Assembly (NCBI GenBank): GCA_002844335.1
Contig: CP019154.1
Coordinates: 806,001-870,000, forward strand
Source of the DNA: Haloarcula taiwanensis
Lineage (GTDB): Archaea > Halobacteriota > Halobacteria > Halobacteriales > Haloarculaceae
Reading direction: 5' to 3'
DNA length: 64,000 nt
The notes under the pieces were generated by a model. The model was not told where the DNA came from, did not search any database, and saw only the letters and a list, made by a program, of their open reading frames with translations. Both the position numbers and the translations under genes were made by a program. The stretch's first letter is position 1; every line of letters starts with the position of its first letter. Shown piece after piece: positions 8,205-16,674 of this stretch.

Positions 8205-8600
8205 TCAGTCGTCGAGCCACCTGACGCGGTCGAGTAGCTGTATCGTCCCTGTCGGCTCGACCTGCTTTTCGAGGACCGAATCGAACACCTCGCCCGCGCC
8301 GTCTTCTCCGGTCTCCCAGGCGTACCGTACCAGCGACGTGTCGGGATATGTCGCCTGAACCTCGCGGGCGAATCCGTGCGCTGACGTGATGGTGCGCTTG
8401 CCACCGACGACGACGTACTCGAACTCGCTGTCGTCCAGCAGCGCCTTCGCCCGGTCGGTATCCGGCGTCGTCGCTAGTTCGATTCCCTCGCGTTCGGCGG
8501 CGATGTCGGCCTGCAGGTCGAGCAGCAACTGGTCGTCGTCGAGGTAGAGAACTCTCGTGGTGTCCGTGGGGGAGTGCGCACCGTCGTCTAATTCGTTCAC
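8205..8600 (-). CDS. Receiver-like domain protein lacking the phosphoacceptor Asp
   Basis: This 131-aa protein opens its fold with RVLYLDDDQLLLDLQADIAA (about residues 16-35), a good match to the first strand and acidic pocket of response-regulator receivers. The expected beta-3 aspartate is missing: the corresponding strand reads EYVVVGGKRTITSA. No output domain is present. It is best read as a pseudo-receiver, perhaps a protein-protein interaction module. It lies between aroA and aroC on the same strand, but nothing links it to the shikimate pathway beyond position. Confidence 0.6.
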   Translation of the reverse strand: MNELDDGAHSPTDTTRVLYLDDDQLLLDLQADIAAEREGIELATTPDTDRAKALLDDSEFEYVVVGGKRTITSAHGFAREVQATYPDTSLVRYAWETGEDGAGEVFDSVLEKQVEPTGTIQLLDRVRWLDD

Positions 8601-8702
8601 AACGTTCGTTGTAAATATTCTTCGCGGGTGATAAGGGCACTTATCTGTTAGCTACCTACCAATTTTTCATGGCAAAACTCTGTGCGTCCTCAGCCCTGTG
8701 AT

Positions 8703-9992
8703 TTACCGCCCGACGGCCGCGCCCAGCGATTCGAGCACGTCGAAGAAGTCCGGGAAGGACACGTCGACGTGTTCCGCGCCGGTCACCGTCGTCTCGCCGT
8801 CGGCGACGAGGCCGGCGACGGCGAGTGACATGATGATGCGGTGGTCCGCCCGGCCCTCGACGGTCGTGCCGACGAGGTCGCTGTCCCCGCCGTAGACGAA
8901 CAGTTCGTCCTGTTTCTCTTCGACCTCGGCACCCATCTTCGTCAGTTCCTCGGCCATCGCGCTCACGCGGTCGGTCTCCTTGTACCGGACGTGCTCGGCG
9001 TCGGTAATCCGGGTGACGCCGTCGGCGGCGGCCCCCAGCGTCGCGATGGTCGGCAGGAGGTCCGGCGTGTCCTCGACGCCGACCTCGATGCCGGTCAGTT
9101 CGGACTGCGAGACGGCTATCTCGCCGTCGTCCTCGTCCCAGTCGAGGTCGGCCCCCATCCGGTCGAGGACCCCGATGATGGCCGAATCGCCCTGGGCGCT
9201 CGGGTAGGCCGACGTGACGCGCAGGCTGTCCTCGGCGGCGAGCGCGCCGGCCGCGAGCAGGTAGCTCATCGACGAGAAGTCGCCGGGGACGCTGTACTCG
9301 CCGCCGGTCGGCGCGTAGGACTGGCCGCCCTCGACGGTGAACCCGGCGTCGGTCTTCGCGGCGTCGACGCCGAAGTCGGCAAGCACCTCAAGCGTGATAT
9401 CGACGTACGGCGACGACTTCAGCTCGGTCGTCAGGTCCACGTCGATGCCCTCCGGCGAAACGGCCCCGGCCATCAGCAGGGCCGTGATGTACTGAGAGGA
9501 GACGTCGCCAGGGATTTCGACCGCGCCGCCGTCGACGCCGCCCCCGACCACCAGCGGGGCCTGCCCGTTCCGGCGGGTCGACTCGGCGTCGCCGCCCAGC
9601 TGTTCGATGGCGTCGAGCAGCGGCCCCTGCGGGCGCGACCGGAGGGACTCGTCGCCGGTCAGCACTGTGAGATCGTCCTGCAGCGCAGCCGTCGCGGTGA
9701 CGAGTCGCATCGTCGTCCCGCTGTTGGCACAGTCGATGACGTCGTCCGGGGTCTCCGGCCGGCCGTCGAAGCCCGTCACCTCGACCGACGATTCGTCTTC
9801 GGCCAGCGAGACGCTGCCCCCGTAGGCCTCGACTGCGCGCATCGTGGCTTTCGTGTCCGCGCTCACGAGCGGGTCGCGGACGACCGCGCCGCCGGCGTAG
9901 CCCGCGGCCAGCACCGCCCGGTGCGTGTAGCTCTTCGACGGCGGCGCTTGCGCCGTCCCCTCGACCGTCGACTCGGCAATGGTGATGTCCAT
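8703..9992 (-). CDS. aroA: 3-phosphoshikimate 1-carboxyvinyltransferase (EPSP synthase)
   Basis: This 429-aa enzyme joins PEP to shikimate-3-phosphate. The start [17 protein letters not shown] is the family N-terminus; the upstream extension is not. Signatures: [19 protein letters not shown] near residues 18-36 (Lys for PEP/S3P), [11 protein letters not shown] near 90, [20 protein letters not shown] near 340, and [18 protein letters not shown] near 390. The two inside-out alpha/beta domains are complete. The KETDR and DHRI blocks are intact, so it should be active. It is encoded upstream of aroC on the same strand. Confidence 0.97.
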   Translation of the reverse strand: MDITIAESTVEGTAQAPPSKSYTHRAVLAAGYAGGAVVRDPLVSADTKATMRAVEAYGGSVSLAEDESSVEVTGFDGRPETPDDVIDCANSGTTMRLVTATAALQDDLTVLTGDESLRSRPQGPLLDAIEQLGGDAESTRRNGQAPLVVGGGVDGGAVEIPGDVSSQYITALLMAGAVSPEGIDVDLTTELKSSPYVDITLEVLADFGVDAAKTDAGFTVEGGQSYAPTGGEYSVPGDFSSMSYLLAAGALAAEDSLRVTSAYPSAQGDSAIIGVLDRMGADLDWDEDDGEIAVSQSELTGIEVGVEDTPDLLPTIATLGAAADGVTRITDAEHVRYKETDRVSAMAEELTKMGAEVEEKQDELFVYGGDSDLVGTTVEGRADHRIIMSLAVAGLVADGETTVTGAEHVDVSFPDFFDVLESLGAAVGR

Positions 9993-10087
9993 GCCCGGTC
10001 GGTAGCGGGCGTTCGACAAGAGACTACCGCTCCCACCCAACCGAGGGTGAGAGCAACGACCTTGTGGCTGGCAGCGGTACCCCCGCT

Positions 10088-10795
10088 ATGGTCCCAGCGA
10101 TGGACAGCGCAACCGCTGTCGTCACGGGTGCGAGTAGAGGCATCGGCGAGCAGATAGCCCACGCGGTAGCGGATGCGGGCGCACAGACGGTCATCTGCGC
10201 TCGTGACGCCGAGGCGCTCGACGCGGTCGCAACCGACATCCGGGACGCTGGCGGCTCCGTGACTGCGATTCGGACGGACGTGCGCGACGAGTACGACGTG
10301 GAACGGCTGTTCGAAACTGCCACGCGCGCCGGCAACGGTGCAATACAGTACGTCGTCGCCAACGCCGGCGTCTACCACGGCACCGCCGGCGAGACACCGC
10401 TTACCGAGGAGTCCTACGCCGCCTTCGACGACCACCTCCGGACGAACGCCCGCGGCGTGTTCTCGACGATTCGCGAAGCCGTTCCGCACCTCGGTCCCGA
10501 CGCCCGCATTGTCGTCCCCACGGGCGTCGTCGCCCGCGAGGGGATGCCCGGGTACGGCTCCTACGCCGTTTCGAAGGCTGCTGCGGAGGCTGTCGCCCGC
10601 GGGTTCGCGGCTGACCTCGATACGCCGGTCGGTGCAGTCGACCCCGGACAGGTCGCGACGGACCTCTCCGGTGACGGCGGTCGTGACCCGGAGTCAGTCG
10701 CCGAAATGGTTCTCTGGGCACTCCGCGAAGCGGACCCGACCGCGCTGGACTCCAGTGTCCTTGACTGGGGCGACTATCGGTCAGCGACCCGATAA
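10088..10795 (+). CDS. Short-chain dehydrogenase/reductase (SDR)
   Basis: This protein is about 235 aa and is a classical SDR. The cofactor motif is VVTGASRGIGEQIA (TGxxxGIG), followed by IRTDVRDEYDVERLF and NAGVY (NAG motif). The active-site Y-x-x-x-K is in GYGSYAVSKAAAE. The catalytic Ser position before it reads RIVVPTGVVAREG, so Thr or Gly stands where SS is usual. The start could be the ATG at 10088 (MVPAMDSATAV) or the one at 10100 (MDSATAV); both keep the Rossmann strand. It diverges from aroA. Substrate unknown. Confidence 0.85.
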   Translation: MVPAMDSATAVVTGASRGIGEQIAHAVADAGAQTVICARDAEALDAVATDIRDAGGSVTAIRTDVRDEYDVERLFETATRAGNGAIQYVVANAGVYHGTAGETPLTEESYAAFDDHLRTNARGVFSTIREAVPHLGPDARIVVPTGVVAREGMPGYGSYAVSKAAAEAVARGFAADLDTPVGAVDPGQVATDLSGDGGRDPESVAEMVLWALREADPTALDSSVLDWGDYRSATR

Positions 10796-10840
10796 CCGCC
10801 ATCGATGGGTTTATTAGCAATAGGCCGGTGATTGTAGATA

Positions 10841-11707
10841 ATGTCTATTAACTCAAACCCGATTTTTAATAACACTGGCAGTGTGTCCGCGACTGGCCTC
10901 GCGAGCGTCGCCGGCCTGCTGATCCTGTCGGCTGTCGCAGTCACTGGCGGAGCGAGCAAAGTACTCGTTATCTCCTGGGTTGCGTTCGTTGCAATGGCAT
11001 TGGGCGCGTGGCTCGGTGCGCGGGCCGACGAAACGAATCCCTACCGACTGGTCTGGGGCTACGGGCTCGCGAGCGGGGCAATGGTCACGTCGGCAGCCAT
11101 GTTCCTGGTCCCGCAGGCGATGGGGCTTGGCGGGCAAGCCGGTGCTGCGCGAATCGGCGGCGTCGGTATCGCCGCCGGACTGGTCGTCGGCTACGGCACC
11201 CACACCATCGGTCACCGGCTCACCCACGTCGAAACGTCCTTCGACATGACGACACTGGCTATCGCGGCCCACGCGCTTTCGGCCGGGCTGGTCATCGGGC
11301 TGGTCTACGCCTCAATGCCGGAGCTGGGTATCCTGCTCGGGCTTGCTATCGTCTCGCACAAAGGGCCGGCCGGCTACGCCGCCGCCCGGCGACTCGGACG
11401 TAGCGACAAGTCCGCCACGGCACTGTTGCTTCCCGCGGCCGGCGTCGGTCTGACGGCGATCCCGTCCGCGCTGCTTCCGGTTCCGGAGTCTGCGCTCCTC
11501 AACGCAGTCATCTTCGGGTTCGCCGCCGGCATCTTCCTCCACGTCGCGATGGATTTCCTTCCGAACTGCGAAGCCGGCAGCGAAATTGACGAAGTCTGTG
11601 AACTCCACGACCACTCCCACGACCTCCTCGACGAACTCCGGACGCACGCCGTCGGCTCAACGGCGGTCGGGGCTGCTATCATTGTGCTGGCATGGGTCGC
11701 TATCTGA
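10841..11707 (+). CDS. ZIP family divalent metal transporter
   Basis: This 288-aa membrane protein has about eight hydrophobic helices. The ZIP metal-binding helices are recognisable: IAAHALSAGLVIGLVYA (H-x-x-S-x-G, related to HN..EG) at about 140-156, and IVSHKGPAGYAAAR (H-K-x-P, related to HE.PE) at about 168-181. An intermembrane acidic/His loop, CELHDHSHDLLDELRTH, lies before the last helix. It probably moves Zn2+ or another divalent cation across the cytoplasmic membrane. It is monocistronic and convergent with the histidine kinase gene. Confidence 0.8.
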   Translation: MSINSNPIFNNTGSVSATGLASVAGLLILSAVAVTGGASKVLVISWVAFVAMALGAWLGARADETNPYRLVWGYGLASGAMVTSAAMFLVPQAMGLGGQAGAARIGGVGIAAGLVVGYGTHTIGHRLTHVETSFDMTTLAIAAHALSAGLVIGLVYASMPELGILLGLAIVSHKGPAGYAAARRLGRSDKSATALLLPAAGVGLTAIPSALLPVPESALLNAVIFGFAAGIFLHVAMDFLPNCEAGSEIDEVCELHDHSHDLLDELRTHAVGSTAVGAAIIVLAWVAI

Positions 11708-11716
11708 CGCCCGCGG

Positions 11717-13114
11717 TCACCGAACGGGGATAGTCACGGCGATTCTGGTCCCGTCACCATCGGTCTGGATGTCGATATCGCCACCGACGTAGCTGATAAG
11801 CCAGTACGCGAACCACAGTCCGAGCCCGGACCCGTGTTCGAGCGGCTTTTCGTCTGCGGCTTCGATGACCCGCCGCTCTTGATCTGGGATCCCCGGTCCG
11901 TTGTCCGCAATCGTCACCGTTGCTGTCGAGCCGTTGCGCTCCGTCCGGACGTCGACCCGCGGTGCCGAGGCGTCCGAGTGCTTGATACCGTTCTCGATGA
12001 GTTCCTGCAACGCCGGGACGACCTTTGCGTCTATCGTCGGCGGCTCGGAGCCGCTTTCGACGACGAACTCGGCGTCGGGGTACGCTGCGGCCAGCCCGTC
12101 CGTGATGTCACTGAGCACGTCTTCGAGTTCCCGTTCGACATCGTTGGTCAGCGAGTCCGCGAGCAGTTCCTGGACATGGTGGGCTTTCTCGCTGATATCG
12201 AGCAGGGACTGTACGTTCGCTTTGATCGTCTCAAGATGGCCAAGAGCGTCGTCGTCCTCGACTAACTCTGACAGGATATCTGCGCGCCCGCTGATCGTCG
12301 TGCCGTTGTTCCGGAGATTGTGCCTGAGAATCCGATGAAAGACGGTGAGTTGTTGCTCGCGCAGCCGACGACCAGTGATTTCGTCCTGCATCCCGACAAA
12401 TCCCTGAATCGTTCCATCCGCATCCTGAATCGGGGCGATGGTCTGGTTGATGATGAACCGCTCACCGGACTTTCGCTCGTTTACGATCTCGCTCGTCCAG
12501 ACCTCGCCGCGACAGATCGTGTCCCAGAGCCGTTCGTAGAACTGTTCGCCCTGTTCGCCGGATTTGAGTATCCGCGGCGTTCGGCCGATTGCCTCGTCCG
12601 CGCTAAACCCGGTGAGTTCCTCGAACGCGGGATTAACGTACTCGATAATACCGTTCGTGTTCGTTATCAGAATCGCGTGGCCCGCGTGTTCGACGGCGTT
12701 TCTGAACCGCCGGAGTTCGTTGTTCTGCTCTCTGAGGTCCTCGACGAGGTCCTCAGTGCGACGCCGGCGCGCGAGGAGGTTCACGATGGTTCGAAAGAGC
12801 GCCTGCGTGTCAATCGGTGCTGTCACGATGTCGTTCACGACGAGTGGCTGCTCGGCAGCGTCGATGTCTGGGAGGTCAACCCTTGCTCGGGACCTCTCGC
12901 GGCGGACCAGAATCACGGGACAGAACACCGGATCTGCCCGGTGTTTGTACGCCTCTATCGCCGCTCTGTACTTTGGAAACGATGACTCGTCGACAATGTG
13001 GAGGTCGGCCTCCTGGAATTCGTCGTCCGTGAGCGGCGTGTGGTGTTCGGCGACGACGGAGGCGAGTGCCTCCCGATTGCCGTCGCCAGCTAGTAGTAAC
13101 TGGATGTCAGCCAT
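11717..13114 (-). CDS. PAS-domain sensor histidine kinase
   Basis: This 465-aa protein has an N-terminal receiver-like region (about 1-115), a short coiled segment, then a PAS/PAC domain (about 138-255; ILITNTNGIIEYVNPAFEEL and FVGMQDEITGRR). The dimerisation/phosphoacceptor helix is FHRILRHNLRNNGTTI with the His near 268. The ATPase domain shows the N box QELIENGIKHSD, the G1 box DNGPGIPD and the G2 box GSGLGLWFAYW. There is no transmembrane segment, so it is a cytosolic sensor. It starts 6 bp after the stop of the KaiC-like gene and is surely co-transcribed with it. No cognate response regulator lies beside it. Confidence 0.92.
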   Translation of the reverse strand: MADIQLLLAGDGNREALASVVAEHHTPLTDDEFQEADLHIVDESSFPKYRAAIEAYKHRADPVFCPVILVRRERSRARVDLPDIDAAEQPLVVNDIVTAPIDTQALFRTIVNLLARRRRTEDLVEDLREQNNELRRFRNAVEHAGHAILITNTNGIIEYVNPAFEELTGFSADEAIGRTPRILKSGEQGEQFYERLWDTICRGEVWTSEIVNERKSGERFIINQTIAPIQDADGTIQGFVGMQDEITGRRLREQQLTVFHRILRHNLRNNGTTISGRADILSELVEDDDALGHLETIKANVQSLLDISEKAHHVQELLADSLTNDVERELEDVLSDITDGLAAAYPDAEFVVESGSEPPTIDAKVVPALQELIENGIKHSDASAPRVDVRTERNGSTATVTIADNGPGIPDQERRVIEAADEKPLEHGSGLGLWFAYWLISYVGGDIDIQTDGDGTRIAVTIPVR

Positions 13115-13120
13115 CAGTAG

Positions 13121-14611
13121 TTAGCGAGTGGGCGAGCGTCCGTCGCTGTCTCCGTGCTGTTCAGGAACGCCCTCGAACACGCCGTGCATCCCTGAGACGG
13201 GGTCACCGACCTGCAGGCCGTCGGCGGTTATCTCGAAGCGGCGCGGGACCGCCTCGAACCCGCCGACGCGCTTTTTCAGCGCGCCGACGACGCGCTGGAG
13301 TTCGCCCTCGACCTCGATGTAGTTCTCAAAGAGGATGTTGTCAGCGAGGTAGCTGACGTTCTCGCTCGTCGGTTCGCGCAGGCCCGTCACATCCCTGCGC
13401 TGGTCGATCAGAATTACTGCGGTGTTCCTGCGCGTGAGATGCTGTGTCAGGGCGTGGAGCCGCCGGCGCAGTTCCACGTCGTCATGTCCGTGCTTGATCG
13501 CGTTCTTGTAGCCCGCGATGCCGTCGATTACGACGAGTTCGGCTCCACGCTCCTCGGCCTGGGTCTTGACGCGGTTGGCGAACTCCTCGGGTGACAGCGC
13601 CAGCGACTCGACCTCCTCGACGAGCAGTGTTCCGTCCTCACGCAATCGCGAGAGCGGCATCCCGAACGTCTCACAGCGGTGCGTGAACGTGTCGATTGAT
13701 TCGTCGAACAGGTAAGCGAGCGCCGGGGACCCGTCCGCCGCTGCGGAGGCGAGGAACTCCGTCGCCGTCGTCGACTTGCCGACGCCGGAGGGGCCGCTGA
13801 GAATCGTCACCGTCCCGCGTTCGAGTCCGCCGTCGAGCAGCGAGTCCAGTTCCGGTATCCCGGCGGAAAACTGCGTTGGGTCGAACGACCGCGTCCGCTG
13901 TTCCGGTTCGAGCGCCGGGTAGACCTCGACGCCGGACTCGCGGATTTCCATCCCGTGTGAGCCGTCCTGCTGGCCGATACCGCGATGTTTTCGCAGTCGA
14001 ATCCGCCGCCCTGCCTTCTCGTCGCCGTAGCTGAGCGAAATGATGCCGTCGCTGAGTGACCTGAGCTGGCTGTCCATCTGATTGCTTGGCGTCTTGGTCG
14101 CCAGCACGGTCGTCTCCCTGTCCTGCAGAAAGCGTGCGAAGGAGATGACGCGCTTGCGGAACTGGTACTCGGTCGGTTCGAGGTACTGGAAGTGCGTTAT
14201 CGGGTCGATGAGAACGCGGTCCGGGTCGACCGTCTCGATGGTCTCGCGGATGTCGGAAATCAGGTGGCCGTCTTCGACATCCCGCGGCTTGACCACGTCG
14301 TACGACTCGGCCTCCTCGAAGAACTCCGAGTCGGGGCCGACGTCGAGAAACGTCGCCTCGCTGATGTCGATGCCGAGTTCGGCGGTGTTGGCAAGCAGGT
14401 CCGTGGCCGACTCCTCGGCGTGGATGAACAGCACGTCGTCGCCGGCCTCAAGCCCTGCTTCGAGAAACTGCGTGCCCAGCAGTGTTTTACCGGTTCCGGG
14501 CGGCCCGATAACGAGATAGAGTCGCCCTTCGACCAGTCCACCCCTGAGAAGCGAATCAAGGCCAGAGATACCGCTAGAAAGCTGCGTGAACTGCCGCTCG
14601 AAAGAGGACAT
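13121..14611 (-). CDS. KaiC-like double RecA-domain ATPase
   Basis: This 496-aa protein has two tandem KaiC/RecA domains. Domain 1 has Walker A GPPGTGKTLLG near residue 37 and the acidic HAEES segment. Domain 2 has Walker A SGPSGVGKSTTATEFL near 270, with YLFDES after it. Between them lie ISLSYGDEKAGRRIRLRKHRG, typical of haloarchaeal KaiC-like ATPases, and the domain-2 opening SAGIPELDSLLDGGLERG. It lacks a clear cyanobacterial-type Ser-Thr autophosphorylation pair in the second domain. It shares an operon with the PAS histidine kinase, 6 bp apart, suggesting a two-protein signalling unit rather than a clock. Confidence 0.88.
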   Translation of the reverse strand: MSSFERQFTQLSSGISGLDSLLRGGLVEGRLYLVIGPPGTGKTLLGTQFLEAGLEAGDDVLFIHAEESATDLLANTAELGIDISEATFLDVGPDSEFFEEAESYDVVKPRDVEDGHLISDIRETIETVDPDRVLIDPITHFQYLEPTEYQFRKRVISFARFLQDRETTVLATKTPSNQMDSQLRSLSDGIISLSYGDEKAGRRIRLRKHRGIGQQDGSHGMEIRESGVEVYPALEPEQRTRSFDPTQFSAGIPELDSLLDGGLERGTVTILSGPSGVGKSTTATEFLASAAADGSPALAYLFDESIDTFTHRCETFGMPLSRLREDGTLLVEEVESLALSPEEFANRVKTQAEERGAELVVIDGIAGYKNAIKHGHDDVELRRRLHALTQHLTRRNTAVILIDQRRDVTGLREPTSENVSYLADNILFENYIEVEGELQRVVGALKKRVGGFEAVPRRFEITADGLQVGDPVSGMHGVFEGVPEQHGDSDGRSPTR

Positions 14612-14692
14612 AGAAGGAGTATCGGACGGGGAGTAATAAGCATCTCGCGAGAAACCGACGCGTGATAACGGCGGACGCCGCGGCTACGTTAG

Positions 14693-14733
14693 TCCTCGCC
14701 GAGCAACTGCTCGGCCAGAATCGGGACGAACGT
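14693..14733. repeat. Direct repeat copy 1: duplicated 3' end of the TIGR00300 gene
   Basis: These 41 bp match 14841-14881, the real 3' coding end of the downstream-strand gene, with one mismatch. Read on the minus strand, copy 1 still encodes TFVPILAEQLLGED and its own TAA stop (14691-14689). The copies are 148 bp apart and in the same orientation. Confidence 0.9.
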
Positions 14734-14840
14734 CCGCAATCCACCTTTTTCGGCGTCGGGTCGCGCCCGCCGGCCGCGACCGCTCCTTGAAAAACGTGGG
14801 CGAAAAAGTCGACCACTCGCTCTGCTCGTGGTCGCGCTAC
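14734..14840. other. Spacer between the 41-bp repeats
   Basis: This stretch of about 107 bp starts right after repeat copy 1 and ends at copy 2; its last bases include the TIGR00300 stop codon (14839-14837). Read on the minus strand past that stop, it translates to a short frame containing TFSPTFFKERSRPAG. I recall similar FxPTFFKERS-type stretches near gene ends in haloarchaeal genomes, so it may be a dispersed repeat. No terminal inverted repeats or transposase are visible. Confidence 0.4.
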
Positions 14841-16066
14841 TCCTCGTCGAGCAACTGCTCGGCCAGAATCGGGACGAACGTACCGATGTCCGTCACCATC
14901 CCGACGGCCTGCGCGGAGCCGCGGTCGAGGAGTTGCGTGACCGTCGCGGGGTTGATGTCGACGCAGACGACCCGCGTCGTCGACGGCAGGCAGTTCCCGA
15001 CGGCGACCGAGTGCAGCAGCGTCGAGAGCATCAGCACCATGTCGGCCTCGTGGGCCTGCTCGCGGATGGCGTTCTGGGCCTCGACGGCGTCGGTGATGGT
15101 GTCGGGCAGCGGGCCGTCGTCGCGGATGGACCCGGCCAGCACGAACGGGCGGTCGTTGTCGACGCACTCGTACATGACGCCGGACTCGATGGTCCCCGAC
15201 TCGACGGCCGCCTCGATGCCGCCCTCGCGGATGACCTCGCTGATGGTGTAGATGTGGTGCTTGTGGCCGTGGCGGGGGTGGTCCAAGCTCTCGGTGTCCA
15301 TCCCGAGCGACGTGCCGTAGATGTCTCGTTCGATGTCGTGGACGGCGAAGCCGTTGCCGGCAGACAGCATGTCGACGTAGCCCTCGCGGACGAGCCGCGC
15401 GAGGTCCTCTCGCGCGCCGGAGTGGATGAGCGCCGGGCCACAGACGGCAAGCACTTTGCCGCCCTCCTTTTTCGTCTCGCGGATGGCGTTGGCTATCTTG
15501 CGGATGGTCGACTCCGAGGGACGCTCCGAGGAGACGCCGCCCTGCATGAAGCCGAACGCGCCACCGGCGTCACGGGGCCGCTCCGGCGGCTGGACCTTGA
15601 TGCCGGTTTCGTCGGTGACGACCAGATCGCCCTCTTCGATAGCGTTGAGGACCTTGGTGTAGGCCCGAGTGGAGTCGCCGTCCTCGACAACGACGGCGCA
15701 GTCCATCTCCATGTCCTCGACTTCGACCCACTCGCCGTCGTGACGGATGTATGTGGGGTGGTTCGTCGTCGAGTAGAAGCCATGCGGGACGACCTGGTCG
15801 TCGGGCGCGGGGACGAGCGTGGCGTCTTTCGGGTCCGAGGGGTTGACGCCGTGCTGGTGGAGTTCGTGGACAATCGACTGGAGCTGGTCTTCGTCGTCGG
15901 CCTCGACGAGCATCCGGGCGTATGACTCCTCGTCTTTGTGACGGCCGATATCGAACTCCTGAACGGAGAAAGAGCCGCCCAGGTCCATGATGATGCCGAA
16001 ACAGGACTGCATCATCCCGGAGTCGATGATGTGGCCCTCTAGCTCGACTTCGCGAGAGACGGTCAT
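14837..16066 (-). CDS. TIGR00300 family protein (archaeal ornithine cyclodeaminase, LOR/SDH-type)
   Basis: This 409-aa protein starts at MTVSREVELEGHIIDSGMMQ. The N-terminal domain (about 1-110) is the LOR/SDH-like alpha/beta region (CFGIIMDLGGSF, YARMLVEADDEDQLQSI). A beta domain with PPERPRDAGGAFGFM follows. The C-terminal half is a Rossmann-like dehydrogenase fold (KVLAVCGPALIHSGAREDLA; ADMVLMLSTLLHSVAVGN; VVCVDINPATVTQLLDRG). In methanogens this family includes an NAD-dependent ornithine cyclodeaminase giving proline; that role here is inferred. Its last 41 coding bases recur 148 bp downstream. The hypothetical gene at 16129-16515 is upstream on the same strand. Confidence 0.85.
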   Translation of the reverse strand: MTVSREVELEGHIIDSGMMQSCFGIIMDLGGSFSVQEFDIGRHKDEESYARMLVEADDEDQLQSIVHELHQHGVNPSDPKDATLVPAPDDQVVPHGFYSTTNHPTYIRHDGEWVEVEDMEMDCAVVVEDGDSTRAYTKVLNAIEEGDLVVTDETGIKVQPPERPRDAGGAFGFMQGGVSSERPSESTIRKIANAIRETKKEGGKVLAVCGPALIHSGAREDLARLVREGYVDMLSAGNGFAVHDIERDIYGTSLGMDTESLDHPRHGHKHHIYTISEVIREGGIEAAVESGTIESGVMYECVDNDRPFVLAGSIRDDGPLPDTITDAVEAQNAIREQAHEADMVLMLSTLLHSVAVGNCLPSTTRVVCVDINPATVTQLLDRGSAQAVGMVTDIGTFVPILAEQLLDEE

Positions 16067-16128
16067 GGCGAACACATGGAGGCAGGTGTGTAAGACGGTT
16101 TTGGGTCTGCACTCTCTCGGCCGTCCGG

Positions 16129-16515
16129 CTACTGCCCGTCGACGTGTCGCTGCACCGTCCACGACCCCTCTGTGCAGGTTTCACACAGGCGCTCGAAGAA
16201 GCGCTGTAGCCCGGCAGACTCCGTGGTGGGCAGGACGTGCAGTCGCACCGTCCCGTCTCGGACTGCGACGCGGAACACATCGGTCGTCTCCTCGTCGCGG
16301 ACCAGCCACAGCGGCATCGGCAGGTCGTGGAAATCACCGAAGCGGTAGGGCCCAGCCTCAAGCATATTGGCGACCGTCTCGGCGAGGGCTGGCGTTGCCC
16401 GCTCCTGTTCCGGGATGAGTCGGAACTCCGTCCCGCCCTCGTATTCGACCCCGTTCCCGTGTGGAAAGCGCCGCTGTGGGTGTGCGGGGATGCTGAACGA
16501 GGGGTCCGTGGTCAT
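16129..16515 (-). CDS. Conserved hypothetical protein
   Basis: This 128-aa cytosolic protein begins MTTDPSFSIPAHPQRR. I do not recognise a named family. The centre, GPYRFGDFHDLPMPLWLVRD, then VFRVAVRDGTVRLHVLP, reads as an antiparallel beta sheet, with a C-terminal helix carrying FERLCETC. There are two Cys but no CxxC pair. It lies 62 bp upstream of the TIGR00300 gene on the same strand and could be co-transcribed with it. The start ATG at 16515 is the only good candidate. Confidence 0.6.
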   Translation of the reverse strand: MTTDPSFSIPAHPQRRFPHGNGVEYEGGTEFRLIPEQERATPALAETVANMLEAGPYRFGDFHDLPMPLWLVRDEETTDVFRVAVRDGTVRLHVLPTTESAGLQRFFERLCETCTEGSWTVQRHVDGQ

Positions 16516-16634
16516 CTGTCACGTAATTGGGCGCTGTCGGATTTAAATTCGCGGGCCGTGCAGCCCTCGGTTGTCTCTGCCCGCCTCGTGGCTGTGGTAC
16601 CCCCACGCGGTCTAGCATGGCCGGCGGCGAACTA

Positions 16635-16652
16635 AAGTCATGAGCGTGACTT
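16635..16652. promoter_or_regulatory. Inverted repeat upstream of the ThDP enzyme gene
   Basis: AAGTCA-tgagcg-TGACTT has perfect 6-bp arms and a 6-nt centre. It lies 23-40 nt before the ATG at 16675, where the TATA/BRE region of a leaderless promoter would be. No clear canonical TATA box accompanies it, so an activator or repressor site is possible. Confidence 0.35.
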
Positions 16653-16674
16653 GAGGTACGCGTGAGGAATCAGT

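Noticed and set aside
6676..8640. 654-codon minus-strand frame over aroC
   Set aside because: Same strand as aroC but one frame off; Arg/Gly/His-rich translation typical of a shadow frame.
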